Positions 28,501 through 41,731 of a stretch of DNA of 64,000 bases are shown piece by piece. Positions within the stretch are counted from its first letter, which is position 1. The number at the start of each line of letters is the position of its first letter. Made by a program: the position numbers and the translations under genes. This DNA comes from Opisthocomus hoazin. Lineage: Eukaryota > Chordata > Aves > Opisthocomiformes > Opisthocomidae. The DNA lies in the NCBI RefSeq assembly GCF_030867145.1, contig NC_134454.1, positions 68,120,308-68,184,307 of the forward strand, given 5' to 3'. The notes beneath the pieces were generated by a model. It had not been told where the DNA came from. It searched no databases and saw nothing but the letters and a program-made list of their open reading frames with translations.

Positions 28501-31045
28501 GCTGTGTGAATTAATGCTGCTCTGTATTTCCTCAAGGAATGAGCACATTCAGTTTACATTTATTGAGAATAGACCCTGGGAATGAATTATTTCTTCCTTA
28601 TAAGGAGCCTTGTGTTGGGATATCTGTTGGGCAGTTTAGCTCACTACTAAGTTATTAGTGATAAAAGCATCACTGTTACAAGTAATATGATAATATGCAA
28701 GTGGCTTCTTAAAATTAAACATGTTGGACTGATTTAGACGGTTCAGAATTTCAAAGTCTTGGAATAGAGGAATAGGAGTGTTTCGCCTTTCTTTGCAGTT
28801 TTAACTTACTCAACACTTGCAAAAAGTCAAAACAGAAAATCCTGTCTCAGAGAGTAATCTAGTTTTTAACATCCCTCTGGGTATATTGTGACCTTCTGTA
28901 GATTTGAGCTGCAGAATTCACTAACATTGAAAGTAAAAACACTGTTATTCCTCTCACAGGCTTTTGTAAACTTTATTTTAAAGGGTTATATTTTTCTAAT
29001 ATTGAAATAAAAGCAAAAAGTTTCCTCAAAGCTTTATCCTCTTCTGGTCAGGCATCCTCCACCAAAAATGTGATAGGCCACTTCAGAAGTTAATCAGGTG
29101 CAAAATGCCACTGATCGGTCTACAGCAGGTGTAGGAACACCTCAGCATGTATACTGTACAGAAAGTGGACTGGTGGTCTAAAAGGAAACGTTGTTGGACT
29201 GCCTTCTTGTGGATAAGCATCCTGCACTAACAAACCTGCTTTTTATCTTCTTGGGCTTCCTCCCTTTAAACTGCAGCTGACCTTAGACTTCCTTGCATTA
29301 GACCCAAGAACTACCTTTCTGTGGCAGACAACGTAATAATTCTTGGGCAGAAACTCTGCATGAAGAAGGGCATGCAAACCTCAATCCGCTAATGTCAGGA
29401 ACAAGAGGCATTGCTTACTCAGATTTTCACATGGGGCAAAGAAAGAGAAACGACATATACTAAAGTTCTCAGAAGTGTTTTTTTTCCAGAATGCTAAGCG
29501 CTGGTAGAATGGCTTTAAAGAAAACAAAACAAAAGAACACCCAACCAACAAAACCCCCAAAATCCTCTTTCTCCAATTTCAGGAATTCTGACTCCAGATT
29601 CATTTGTGATGGTAAGAGACCTGTACTTACAAGGGAACAGCTTAAATATGCCAGAAATTGAAGCTCCTGCCTGCACGCTGTAGAGATGCGGAGGGTTTTA
29701 GTAGGACCCTTGCTGTGCTGGTGCCTCCTTACCTTCACCAGCACAGCCAAGACAGCAGTGCAAGGAAGGGGAAGGTATAGCTGACTGGCCAGCAATCGCT
29801 TCGGATATTTGCCAGTCTTCTGTGAACTTCTCTGCCTTTATAAATTATAACTGAGCACCCACAGAAAGTATGGAGGCAGAGAAAAGGCAGAGACAGCTAA
29901 GCGACACTTAAATGGTTCCTGTTTAACAACTGGCATTCTTTCAGAAAGCTTGGGTACAGTGTTGCGTCCCCTAACTTGGTCACCAGTGACTGTGTTTAGC
30001 AAGCTGGGGAAACTGAGCTGGACTTTAACAGATTTTTCTTAACAGTCTATGTAAAATTTGATTCCTACTGGTACTTAAATTCTTAGTGTGCAAGCATTTG
30101 AACAATATTGCAAACCTGCCTCTAGCCTTGCTGTGACTGAAACACCCGGTCGGGATTTACAGATGACTCTTTTCTTAGGTTGTATCAGAGGCAAACTTAT
30201 AAGGTAGTGCTCTGAATACAAGGGTGTCTGTGTAACTCAGACACCTTATGAAATGAGAGACTGAGATTCTGTATGACAGCAAAATTACGCTGTGCCATCT
30301 AGTTAAGCATCGTTTGGTCAAAGAGGGCTATGCACTGAGGAATAGTTAACAAAGACCTAATATTAGGTATATTAGGCAAGGGTATAACATTTTGGGAAGT
30401 TGTTTTCACTTCCACACCCCGCCCGGCCTCCCCCCCCAGTTTAATCTTCTGGTTGTATCGGTATAGCAGTATGTGGTGTCAACTCCTTGTACCCTAAGCA
30501 ACGTGCCATTTAAGTACTTTTGCAGGTTAGGTTTAACTAAGTAAAACTCGGGCATTTGTCCCAGGGCTTCAGAAGATATTTGAACTTTTGTAGCCCAAGT
30601 GCTAATTAGACTGATGTGTACTTACTGTATCATGTTATCGCTGCAACGCCAAGTGGCTGAGCTATGGAATACTCCATCCATTTGGAGCAGTCAGCCTTCA
30701 AAGTTAAACACAGCTTACCGACGTATATCTTGGGTGATGTTGATATACTTTCACCTTTATTTTGTACCCCAACTGTAAGTATTTTCATTGTCTATTTGCC
30801 TGTTTCTATCCCTTCTTTCTCTTTGACCATACTTTGGGGCTGCCAGTTCATTGTACACTGTACTACTCTGTCTCGACTAATGCCCTGTAAACTTTCCATC
30901 CACTTACCTTCCTACTTCCTATTTGTTCTGTCCTGCAGTCTTGAAAATTGTACCGGAGATAATATCTCAAGCTGAACTTTGCAATCAAATTCAGAAGATA
31001 GAGACAAGCTAAGGTTAGAGCTGTGCAGTAAAATTTTGTTACCGA
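25571..31045. other. Intergenic, no gene seen
   Basis: This stretch lies just upstream of the ZSWIM6 CpG island. It has a short A12 run (26192-26203), an AT-rich patch with repeated TTAATTAA-type words (about 26245-26295) and a 12-bp perfect hairpin at 29712-29747. Its open frames are short and I recognise none. Confidence 0.7.
29712..29747. repeat. Perfect 12-bp inverted repeat with 12-base loop
   Basis: GCTGTGCTGGTG (29712-29723) and CACCAGCACAGC (29736-29747) are exact reverse complements around a pyrimidine-rich loop. There is no T-run or gene context to make it a terminator. Its role is unknown. Confidence 0.6.
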
Positions 31046-31328
31046 AACATCTTAAAGGTGGGTGTCAGGAGGATGGGGCCAGACTCTTTTCAGTGGTGCC
31101 CAGCGACAGGACAAGGGGTAACGGACACAAACTGAAGCATAGGAAGATCCAGCTGAACACTGGAACAGGATGCCCAGAGGGGCTGTGGAGTCTGCTTCTC
31201 TGGAGATATTAAAAATTTGCCTGGACAAGGTCTAGCGCAGCCTGCTCTAGGTAGCCCTGTTTAGGCAGGGGAGTTGGACTAGATGATCCACAGAGGTCCC
31301 TTCCAACCTGTACGATTCTGTGATTCTA
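31046..31328 (+). mobile_element. CR1 LINE 3' end with internal deletion and intact tail
   Basis: It begins in the ORF2 C-terminal coding region ([20 protein letters not shown], then [11 protein letters not shown]) and continues to the CR1 3' untranslated end with GGACTAGATGATCC, AGGTCCCTTCCAACC and the tail ATTCTGTGATTCT. Around 31160 the segment that normally encodes the stretch before the TGGAACAGG motif is missing, roughly 40-50 bases from memory of the family. The intact tail shows normal 3' priming. It is 5'-truncated, as most CR1 copies are, and non-autonomous. Confidence 0.93.
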
Positions 31329-34300
31329 CTTCAGTAGCTTCAACGGTTTCACCAGAATCACTTTCTTGGAGCAAGGATTTAATTTTTTTTCTCCTACTGG
31401 TCTGTCACTAAACAACATCAAACTTTTGAAGCTGCTCTGAATAACAACATCTAACTTTTGAAGTTGCTTTGAATAGAAAGGGAGAGAATTCTTCGTTTTT
31501 CTCTTTTATGCTCCAGGGGTTAAGATGAGCTGAGACATATGCTTCTGTTGCACTTCACCACTTGGAATAATAGTGGCACAGAATACTCTTATATTTCCGG
31601 AAAGTTAGTGCTTTGAACGTCTTCCAGGGAGGTATTAGGAGTTGCAAGAATTCGTCAGTTTTACTTCTGAAAAGGAAGGGACCCCTTGGTACTTAATACA
31701 TATCCATGCTTCTTTGCTTCAATAAATTAGGTAAGACCCACGGGACAGCTGTCTTATTCCTAGACACTGTCCTTTGCTGGGCTGTACTGAGGTTCCTTCA
31801 GAAGGAATAGATACAGGCACTGTGTGTGGTGTGGTTCAAATGCTCCAGGAGATACTGTGGCTGTGAGCTTAGGCAGATGTCACCATCAGTTATCCTGCAG
31901 ATGTTGTGATCTACGAGCAGGAGGGGTAGAATTCTGTTCCTCTGTCTTCACGTAAAATATATATTTTTAGTGGTTCCAAAAAAATTGAGCCTCTGGACGG
32001 GGACAGGTCTTTGTGGAGCCCCTGAGTTTGTCCAGTTGTAGTGAAGGTTCAATCTGAGCAGATGGAAGAATGTCTTCAGTACTCTGTCTGGGAACTGCTT
32101 TCCCATTAGTGCTTTTAATATGTGCGTCTCAGAGCTTTGTTACAGACAGCACAAAAAATCAGCATGTTCTTCTGTGGTTTCAGGTGGTTCTGAGCAGCAG
32201 CAGCAGCAATGCCTGAGCACAGTTTTCACTGCTCCGGGCAGCAGCGCAGGCACCAAAGCTCTCCATATGCACACTTGGACAACCCATACTGAGTTGGTTT
32301 GCACACTACTCTGATCTTTCAATTTATCTCTGAAAACATAGAGGCTTTGCTATTTTTTTTTTTAAACAAAAGTTTACTGGCTGCAGTTGAATGACTGCTT
32401 TTGAAGTTCAGTAGGAAAGCTAGAGATCTTTTCTTTAAAAGGAAAGTAAGAAATCACTAGGATATGCGTTAGGAGTGGAAGAACTGAGGAAGAGAAGGCC
32501 AGAACTAATGCGAGTAAGATTTGAAGGATGAATGTATAAACCCAGTCCCTTTCCAACTCCACCCTCTAAATGGCATTTACTGCCAGGGAATTTGGATCCA
32601 CCCCGGACTGATTCTAGCATCAGGAAAATCCTCCTAAAATAGCTCTGGGCCTTGCAAAAGTTGCAGTTTCCTCTTGCAATAATTGATGCTGTGGTGACAA
32701 CCTACATCTGGTGCTCATGAGTCGCAGTCACCACATCTGCTAAGGAGAAGAAGGCAACCTTTTTCCCTTTGCTCAGAATCTCTTGCCTTGTTTGTGGTGA
32801 TGGTCCTAGGAGTGAAAAATCGCTTGCTAAGTTTGAGCACTTCTTGAAAGGGATGGTGTCCTCTATACTGGCAAGTTGGAACTGAAACTGCAAGCTCTGC
32901 TTACTCAGATTTTGAAACGTATAAATGAAGAGGAACCACTTTAAAGGTTCCTGGGGATTGGTCTAAGCTGCACTATTGCCGTTGAATGTGGGTTTATTTC
33001 ATACTGTTTACTAACTGCGGAGTATAACCATGGCAACATTCATGACATACTGTGTAAGGATCTGCCAACAGGAGACTGAAATTAGCATGCAGAAGACAAC
33101 TGCCTGAAAGTAGCTTGAGAACTGAAAAATCAAGTTTCAGGTTACGGTCCAGATGAGAATAAACTTCAGCATCTGCAAAGTTAACATTACACAACATTTA
33201 CTACTTTGGCTTACGCTGAGCTCAGCAAGAGTATTTGTGATATCATTTTTATGGATCTTACCTTGCTGAGCGAAAGCATAATGGTATAAATACTAATAGC
33301 CAGCGGTGACTAGCCCCATAACAATCATTGTTTTGTGTGAAGTACACTTAAAAAATACAACTACTACTAGCCTTTTACGCTCGACTGTAGTGCAAAGATA
33401 GTTAAAATATTTTTTCCAAGTTTTCTTGGAAAAATAATGAAAATTCCTAGGCAAGGTAAAGGTTCTACTGTCTGCATAAACAGAAAAAAGGTGTGGGGTG
33501 AATTGGAATAAGGAAGGCAATATAGAAGGAAATTCTAGATTTGAGTTAGTCTGCTGCTGTCCCAGGTACAAACTGCTGAAAAACTTTGTGTAATAAATAT
33601 TTTTTTGTTGTTGCATGTTGTGATGTTCTTGCAGAAATCTTTTATGCAGGAAGTTGTGATCTGACAGAATGAAGGTGGATTGAATAATAGCTTGCTGCTT
33701 CATGTGTCTCCACAGGTCACTTCTTTCTGAAAGAAGCAGAGTCAACATAACTGCACCTTGCTTACTGAGTCGTACCAGCTGGTGCAAGTAATGATTCCCT
33801 GGTTACTCTATCTGCACCTTTATCTGTGGTTAACTTCACTGTTTTTATTTAAGTGAGTTTCTTCTCGTGTATGCATCTGTCACATAGCAGGAAAAGCATA
33901 TTTCTGTAAGAAAACTTTAGAAGTCATTTAGGAGAAGTGTAGGAAAATACAGAACTGCTTTTAACTAACTTTTGAAAGTTGGCTAGATTTTAAGCTGACT
34001 CTGCCCTTTCAACAGATGCTCAGAACAGTGTCTGCTCTTTATTGCCTCAACATACCATCTTGGGATAACTTACCAGCCACTCAGATGGAATATGTTATGT
34101 AGAGTTACTGCTTCCCATGAGTCAGTGCTGTAAACGGCAATTACGTCTGCAAAGAGCACAGCATCATTCATGTCCCTTGCTGCCCTCATGGCTAGAGGTG
34201 GTATATTTAGGGAGGGTTATGTTGATCCGAAGAATCATATGGATCTACAGAAATGATGGAAATGTTGCTAGTAAAACACAAAAGACTGAATAATTAAATA

Positions 34301-37300
34301 TTTTTTCGATGTTTGAAGCATAAGGGTAAACCCCAAACTTCTATCATTTCTCAAGGTGAGAAAACACTTCCCATTCCAGCAGCAACTCAGGAGTATGTTA
34401 GCCATCAAAGCTAGGTTTAAAGTAACACATTCAGATAACTTTAATTCAGTGTTTATATTCAAACTGACCAAATGGCTATCTGTATTGCTACTGTTTGTTT
34501 TCAATAAATTTGAAACTGGGAAAGACAATCCAGAGGATCTGACAAAGTTAAAAGTACTGGCAGTAAAACGGCTGAGTAGTAAAATCCAGATGATTATTGG
34601 CTAGCATCCATGTAGGCAAAAGATGTATAACTAATATGTAAGCTATTAAAGGAAATCAGTAGAACTAATGTTGGTCAATACGGGCATATGAGAAACAGAT
34701 GATCTCACTGCAGTTTTATTAAATAACACACTTGATAAAAAAATATAATGTTTACATAACAATAGTATTTATGTAATACTTAGACTTCTTCCAAACATTT
34801 TGACTTACCACTGGGTGATGCTTTTTACATGTCATGCTAATGTAATCAATATGACCTGTTAATTAATAGAATATTGGTTAACTGACGGCCAAAAACAAAA
34901 TATTAAATGGAAAATTCCAACTGAGCAAGTATATTAATATTAGGTTTATTTTCAGAATTGCTTTCGACCCTGTGTCGTTTGATGTTTGTTTTAAATGACA
35001 TCAAATGTTGTACAAAATTATTAATGACACTCAGACCCAAAAGATTGGGGGTGTAATAAGCAACAAAGACAAGTCATTGATGCAGTCCGGATGACTTTAT
35101 TTAATAAGTTGGGTGCAAGAAGACAAGTGTTGTGTGGTTAACTTTTAAGTGATGCATCTGTGAAGAGTGAAAGCCGACTGTCCTTTTTACCTGTACATTT
35201 GCTCTGCCTACCAAATACCAGAGCTCAAGAACAGAGAAGACACCCAAACCTGAGGCCATTGAAGGTCAGTTGAGCAAGGTGCTCTCAAAATAAATTCCCT
35301 AGCCTTTTGTTTTAGGGGAGTCTAAGCCTGCAATTTGTTTTCTTGGGTTTTCTAGTACATCATGGCTCTGATCATTTCTAAAGCATCCAGTTACATTACA
35401 TGCTTGTGAAACTATTTTGACATGTCAGACTAGTGCTAGAACATCCCCATGCTATAGATTTACTCTACTGTTGAACCTTGAGCCAGTGTTTTTAAATATG
35501 GCTTATGCCATAGATGCATCACTGCTGCTGTTACCCTTTCTCTGCCTTGCGTAGCCTTTTCACATGTGTATATATATTTGCTGTCGTTCAAGACTACACT
35601 ATCATCTAACCATCATCACGTTTGCAGACTGTGTTTTTCCCCTATGAAGACAATCCCCATGACAGATGATCTTTTAGCTCTCTAACTGGCCCAGCTTATG
35701 CAAGGCAGCCTTAAAAATAGTGGGGCTTAACAAAAAACTATGTCTTAATCTTTCTGTGCACTCATTCTTCTTTGTCTTTCCTAGCTTCACTAGCGTCAAG
35801 AGTTACAGCTCTAGATCTAGAGCTCTCAGATCGTTTCTGAACAAGTCTATTGGTACAGCTGTAACAAATAAGGGAATAAAACCATGTCTGCAGATGATTC
35901 TTATAGTCTAATCGTCGGTCACGTTACGCAAAGTTAATGCTGCTGTTGCCTTTTTCATCTTCAGAGATTTGTGTTTTGCTGGACCTAAGAAGAACTGAAA
36001 ATGCTGGTTGGAATTTTTCTTCTGTTAATGAGTTTTTATTTGGGGATTTGGTGCAGGAATGAAGAGGTGCAGAGAGATTTGTCAAGGAAGGTAACAATGA
36101 ATGAATGCTTAAGTATGGTGTTTTGGTCAAAATGCCTCATGTAATTCTTGGCTATACAAAGAGAAATCTCTAGGGACTGCAAAGACAATACTAGTTCTAT
36201 GTTTGGCATTGTAACAACTTTTGCTGTAATTTGCTTTGTCCAGTTTAGAATTCAAGAAGACTGTTGGTAGACAGAAAAGGTTGAGAGAAGAGCCAGAAAA
36301 ATCATTGATTCATGTGGTGTGATACAAGGAAGATTTTCTGTTTGGTTTATCAAACAGAAAACTGTATTGACTTCACTCCAGAAGTATCTGCAGTGAAACT
36401 GGAACTTCATACCTGGCTTTTCCATTTAGCTGACAGAGACATAACAGGATCCGATTGCTGGGTGTTGAAACTGAAAAAAATCAGTCTGGAACCCAGTGAT
36501 ACAATTTCCCCTAAATATTGAGCAGTTAATCACTGGAACAGTTTAATGAAAATTATAATTGGGTTTGTATCTCTTGTAGTTTTTAACTTCAAGAGATATC
36601 TGTCTTAAAATATGTATTCTAGCTGAACTCAGCAGTATTTCAGGAAAAGTCAGGGACTTCTAGGACAAAACAGATCAGCCCGGATGGTCACCGTGGATGT
36701 TCTAGCCTTACCTCTGATGCGGACTAAGGTGGTTTTTGTTCTTCCTTCAGTTCTGTGGGCTTACTTCATGATCCAGTTTTTTGTCTATGGGTGCTAACAA
36801 TTGTACTGAAGCTTCAGTGCACCTGCAGCAGTTTAAGAAAGGGCACGATGGTCTGTAAATGGTATAGTGTGGCAAGAGATACAGATTGCATAAAAGCCTA
36901 TTCTAAAGATGTATGCAGATGATAGGCAGCCATACGTGGAATTTTAGGACTCCTGTTTCTTGTTAGTTCCACTTTCTGAGCAACAGTCTTGTGAATTAAC
37001 AGTGTGTCTGGTGATTCTGTGCTTATGTGCTTGTGCTCATACGCAGAAGGTAGAATACCGTTTTGGATTAGCAGTTTTGGCTTGTGTATTAACTCTTGTA
37101 TGCCTGTATGATTTTAAACGCACCAAGGGTATGTCCATATTGGCACTTGATTTTTTAGCTTGTCCAAAACTTGCAATTTGTATTTGGGCTCTAATTTGTA
37201 AAGTGACCCAGTCCTTCAGGTAAAAAGTGTAGAAATAATTCGTAACATTAGCTTATCATTATTTACATCAAACCAGTTCCCTTTTTGTGTGTAGAAAACT

Positions 37301-38193
37301 AAAATGATATCCTTACTTGGCTGAAAACTTCCTTTCTGCAAGTAATAAAAAATGCAAATAACCCTTACAATGACTACTTCAGCCTTCTTGCAGCTTGAGG
37401 CAAAACCACATTGGCAGAAGGACAGTGTTTTGTCTCTGGTGGCTATGAAGCCTCTCTGAACTCAACCTGAATATGAACTTCTACAAAAGGGACCTTTGTG
37501 CAGTGACAAAAACTTGAAAACAGAATATAATTGCATAAGAAATTTAAAATAAGTTGGGGAGCATACTTTGAATGAGATCAGCATTGCAAGTAGTTCCTAA
37601 CAAGAACTGGATATTTGTATCTCTGTTGCCACTCATTTTATTTTGTGACTGATGATCTGAATTTTTCTGTTAAGCTTCCTGAAGCTGAAACCTTATACCT
37701 GATAGCAATCCTTCTTAAAAGCCTTTTGGTGCAAAGTTTGCCTTAATATCCTATACAAGTCTCCCAACTCCTTAAATTACTTTAATATTCATGAGGAAGG
37801 GATGTGTTTAAAAAAAAAAAAAAAATCACAAAGGACACTGTGCTTTCCTGTCCCGTGTTGAAGGAGCTAATAAATTGCATGACGTCAAGAAATCAAGAGA
37901 AGGAAGAGGCACAGCAGTGTCTGTGTCATTGCAGCACTGACCAGGAGGGAGCTGCGCTAGTTGCTGCCTTTGGTATCAGTAGCTCCAGGACTTATCCTCT
38001 ATTCAGATGAAGCCAGTTTCTCACTGACCTCCTGAACAGTATTTTACTACTGACAAGATTCTTCATTCTCTTTTAGGGGTGGTTTTTCTCTTTTACATTC
38101 TCAACAGACTGCCTTGCATGTTCTTTGTAGTTTCACTGGTCACCACTCATTGAGGAGTATGTATGATGGGTTGCTCCTTCCTCATCCATCTTT
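31329..38193. other. Intergenic, no gene seen
   Basis: Apart from the 32-bp tandem repeat, a short CAG run near 32199 and an A16 run at 37810-37825, I see no repeats, RNA genes or exons here. A 164-codon open frame on the minus strand (33293-33787) has no recognisable domain and an AT-rich composition like its surroundings. Confidence 0.65.
31411..31474. repeat. Two-copy tandem repeat, 32-bp unit
   Basis: Units 31411-31442 and 31443-31474 share 29 of 32 bases, around the word ACTTTTGAAG. This is a recent local duplication just downstream of a CR1 tail. It contains no known motif. Confidence 0.85.
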
Positions 38194-38198
38194 GCATC
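38194..38198. repeat. Target site duplication, left copy (GCATC)
   Basis: Five bases immediately before the LTR's TG terminus, identical to 38861-38865 immediately after its CA terminus. Confidence 0.88.
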
Positions 38199-38860
38199 TG
38201 TCCTGGTTTCGCCTGGGATAGAGTTCATTTTCCTGTCAGTAGCTGCTGGATTTAGTATGAGAAGAATGTTGATAACACGGATGTATTCAGTCTTTACCAT
38301 GAAAACAAGGACTTTTTCCAGTTTCTTACATTCAGCCAGTGAGCAGGTGGGCAGGAGCTGGGAGGGAGCGCAGCCAGGCAGGCAGCCCCAGCTGGCCTGT
38401 GGAAATACTCCATACTGTAGATGGCATGCTCAGCTTGTGAATGGGGGCTGGACCAGGGGTGGGGGACTATCAGCTCTTCTTGTGTCTGTGAGTTCAAATC
38501 CCCTCTTCTCCTGGAGTTCAAACTTTTCTGGGAGTTCAGGTTTTTTTCGGACTTTTGAGAAATTCATGAAAATTCATGAGTTTGACGTTCCATGATCGCT
38601 GCTTGGGGATTGGCTGTGGATCGGTTGTCAGTGGTAAGCAAAATAATTTTGTATATAGTTTGTTTTGCATATTCAGAATTATTATTGTTATTACCATTAC
38701 TGATATTAGTTTTTCCTTTGTTGCCTTATTAAACTGTCTTTATCTCAACACATGAGTTTTTCCTTTTGTCCATTTCTCCGCTCCAACCCGCTGGGGCCGA
38801 AGGAGAGGAGTGAGTGGCTGCCTAGTGCATAGTTGCCAGCTGCTGGGTTAAACCGTGACA
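38199..38860 (+). mobile_element. Solo LTR of an avian endogenous retrovirus (ERVL-like), 662 bp
   Basis: The element starts TGTCCTGGTTTCGCCTGGG and ends GGTTAAACCGTGACA, with the 5'-TG...CA-3' ends of an LTR, and it resembles a repeat very common in bird genomes. It is flanked by exact 5-bp copies GCATC (38194-38198 and 38861-38865). A 5-bp duplication suits the ERVL class. An ATTAAA polyadenylation-type signal at 38728-38733, a T-rich stretch and an ATT/TTA-rich part of the right half give plus orientation. No internal retroviral genes are present, so it is the product of LTR-LTR recombination. Where related copies carry a TATA element I see CAGCTTGTGAA (38431-38441), so its own promoter is probably dead. 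The comparison with related copies is from memory. Confidence 0.9.
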
Positions 38861-38865
38861 GCATC
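38861..38865. repeat. Target site duplication, right copy (GCATC)
   Basis: Exact match to 38194-38198, defining the insertion point of the solo LTR. Confidence 0.88.
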
Positions 38866-41681
38866 AGATAGCTGTTTGATTATACTTAGGCTACTCTGGA
38901 AATCTACAGGTAAACAAAGCATCACATTTCTAAGTAGGCCTTATGTCGTTGGGTGCATGGTCCCATGTTTCCATGCCTTGGGAACTCCAGTTTAGATTGA
39001 GTGCTTTTCAGAGTCATCTTTAACTCTGGATCTGTGCGTGTCCCCTGCATGGTAAAGACTCTGCCTGGTAACTCTCACTGAGGCAAGAGGCTCCAAAGTA
39101 TAACTGTCATAAGACATTGGGCCGGTACCTCACACCTCCACAGCGATTTTGCCTTTTCCTACCAAAGTCTCGTGTCTTATGCTGTCGTTTGTGTTGCAAC
39201 AAGGTCACAAGGGGAGATCTTGCAAAGCAGCACAGCATTTGCTGGTCTAAGCATGACAACGCTTGACCATCATTTCCCCCTTTCTCATGGGCATCTGAAG
39301 AAGCAAATTTTGATCTGTGGCTATGGGGAAAGAAGGCAAAACCTTCTCCATCCTCCTTTCCACAGTTTTGCTTTCTGTCTTTGCACTGAAGGAGGTTTCT
39401 CTTCTGAAAGAGCCCAAGTCTTTTAGACTTCTAACGAGATTTTCCTGGAATACACACCAGGCTTATGTCAAGGTACTGTGATAACAGTCACTTGTTCGTA
39501 GCAGCAATCTAATTGCTCTTCCAGACTGAACGTATTCCTGACTGAGGTACTCTTGTAGGTTGTTTCAGGTCCATAGATATAATCTTGTTTCTGCTACAAA
39601 ACGGTGAGTCTAATCTGCACTTTAAATTACAATGAAATCATATCCATAAACTGCCAGGCATTCCCCAGAGTATCACACCTTGCTTTTAATGTGTGGGCTG
39701 ACTGACACAATCAGATCAAATTATTTTCCAGACTTTTTGCTATATCCACTAGGAAGCATTTCTCATTTAAGATTCCTGTAGTGAGGCTGTATCTCCAATG
39801 ATAGTTCAGGTTCTCATCTGGTGTAAATTATCATATTTCCAGTCAACGTCAATGAATTTGATAATTTATGCCATTTGAGGTTCTGCATCTGAAAACGCTT
39901 TAATAAAAAGCAGCTGCTACTTTAACTAATCTGAAAAAATGGTAAGTGCCTAGTATGTTTGTTTCTTGCTATCTTAATACCTCTTACTCAACTGCCAGTG
40001 GACCACTGTGTAGGAGAATTGAAGTCCTTTGTCCTGCATCTGAGTAACTGGGATTGTGTCCTGTATTTTATCAAAAATGAAATTTGAACACAGACTGCCA
40101 TAGTCCCTGACAGCAACTTTGCTGGGGGACCCAAAAGCCAACACGCCCTCAGCAAAGCCTGTGAATTTAGCTCTGCTAGAAGCTAGTCATAACTTTACGC
40201 TGACCATATTGTACATACGCAGTATGCTAGAGCAGTTACTTAGGTTTGTCACTTTAATGTGTTTTAGTTTTGATTTTTATGTTCATCTTCAAGCCATATG
40301 AACATTACTTGACATCTGGTATCAATTTGAACTTGTAAAGAGTATGAGATTGCACGGATATCAACTATTTATAACACGAATATGGTAAGAATTTGTAAAG
40401 TGTTTCATAGAAAACATGGTCTCTGACCTATTCCAGAATGTGATACTGTAAATAAAGTGCCTATCACTTTGTGTTTGAAGAAAATGTGTCGTCTTTATTT
40501 ACAGTTCTTGATTTAACTGACCACACAGAACAAATCATTATTTTTGTATGACTAGAGTACGTTATGCAGTTTTGCTTGTAAAGAACTAGTTGTCCCATAA
40601 AGCATCAAATTTGCCCTATTACTTCAAAATCTATATGCAATTGTGCTTTTTCTTTTAGTAACAACCGGGCATAGCTGTAAACACCACCTTTTCTGTAAAT
40701 CACATTCAGTCCTGGCTGAGGCGTACTTCATGAGTGCTACCCGGTGGAGACACTTACAGTGAATGACAGAAGTTTCTGTCCATGCTCAAAACCCATCCTT
40801 TAACAGGTCAGCAAGAAAAAGAATAAACTTTTATTCCAGCTTGTTCCTCAGAAACCACTGGTCTGACTGTCTTTACGTCTTGCAAAGACTTTACATCCAT
40901 CTGGACTTAAAAGTGACTTTTCCTGGTATGCATGAGTAGAAGCACTGATAAGTGACAGAGTGCTGGATTTTAGGAGGTGAACTTTTTTCCTGCTATCCAA
41001 AGGTCGTCTTGTACATCTCTAGGGTTCGTTGTTTTGTGTTTACTCTGCATCATCCACTTTCTCTGATACCGTGCTACATACTTTATGTCTAGCTAGTACT
41101 AAGTCCTAAACCCTCCAGTTATGGTGGTGGTGGTGGTGGTGGGAGGGCAGGGGAAGTACTTTTGCTTTTTCCTCCATTGTCAAATTTTCTTTAAAATGTA
41201 TAAACCAGAACGAGTGATGAACCACCAATCTAAAGAAACTAGGTGTTTACAGTCCCAAACTGGGAGAGGTAGTTTGGCAATATGTATCAGGTTCTACTAC
41301 AGTCATGGGATCCGGGGTTAGTTGCTTTGGACAGTAGCTGTAGCTGCATCAACCAACAGAGCCTAGTACATGCAAAAGCAACATATTCACTCTTCATGAG
41401 GCTTTTGGAGATGCAAACAGAAGCATAATTAAAATTACCCAGCTGACCCTAAGTAAATAAAACACCGTCAAGTGCAGCTGAAGTGTCCTTTTCTATAGGG
41501 TGGTGGCAAAACTTGAACAAGGACTTCCCTAAGCTTCTCTTTTCCTTCCTTTTCTTGGCCTCGCGGTGTCTTTGCCCTCACTGCTGTTTGACCACTGTCT
41601 GCATATATGGGTGACTCCATCTTACTATGGAGGGACAACGTCCTCTGCCTGTCCCAAAATGCGGCTGCTTTTCGGTTCTTA
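38866..41681. other. Intergenic, no gene seen
   Basis: Between the solo LTR and the short CR1 tail I see only a (TGG)7 run at 41122-41142. Confidence 0.65.
41122..41142 (+). repeat. (TGG)7 microsatellite
   Basis: Seven uninterrupted TGG units followed by GAGGG. A candidate length-variable marker. Confidence 0.9.
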
Positions 41682-41731
41682 TTAGATGATCTATAAGGTC
41701 CCTTCCAACCCAAAGCATTCTGTGTTTCTAT
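41682..41731 (+). mobile_element. Very short CR1 3' terminal fragment
   Basis: TTAGATGATCTATAAGGTCC followed by CTTCCAACCCAAAGCATTCTG and TTTCTATGG is the last about 50 bases of a CR1 element with its tail. The sequence just upstream (41540-41680) is not recognisably CR1, so this is an extreme 5' truncation or an eroded copy. Confidence 0.85.

Noticed and set aside
33293..33787. 164-codon minus-strand frame
   Set aside because: AT-rich composition matches the local background, and no family is recognisable.
34978..35005. 8-bp inverted repeat TTTGATGT / ACATCAAA
   Set aside because: Short and AT-rich, and expected by chance several times in 64 kb.
38257..38595. 112-codon frame inside the solo LTR
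   Set aside because: LTRs of this kind do not encode proteins, and the frame is chance.
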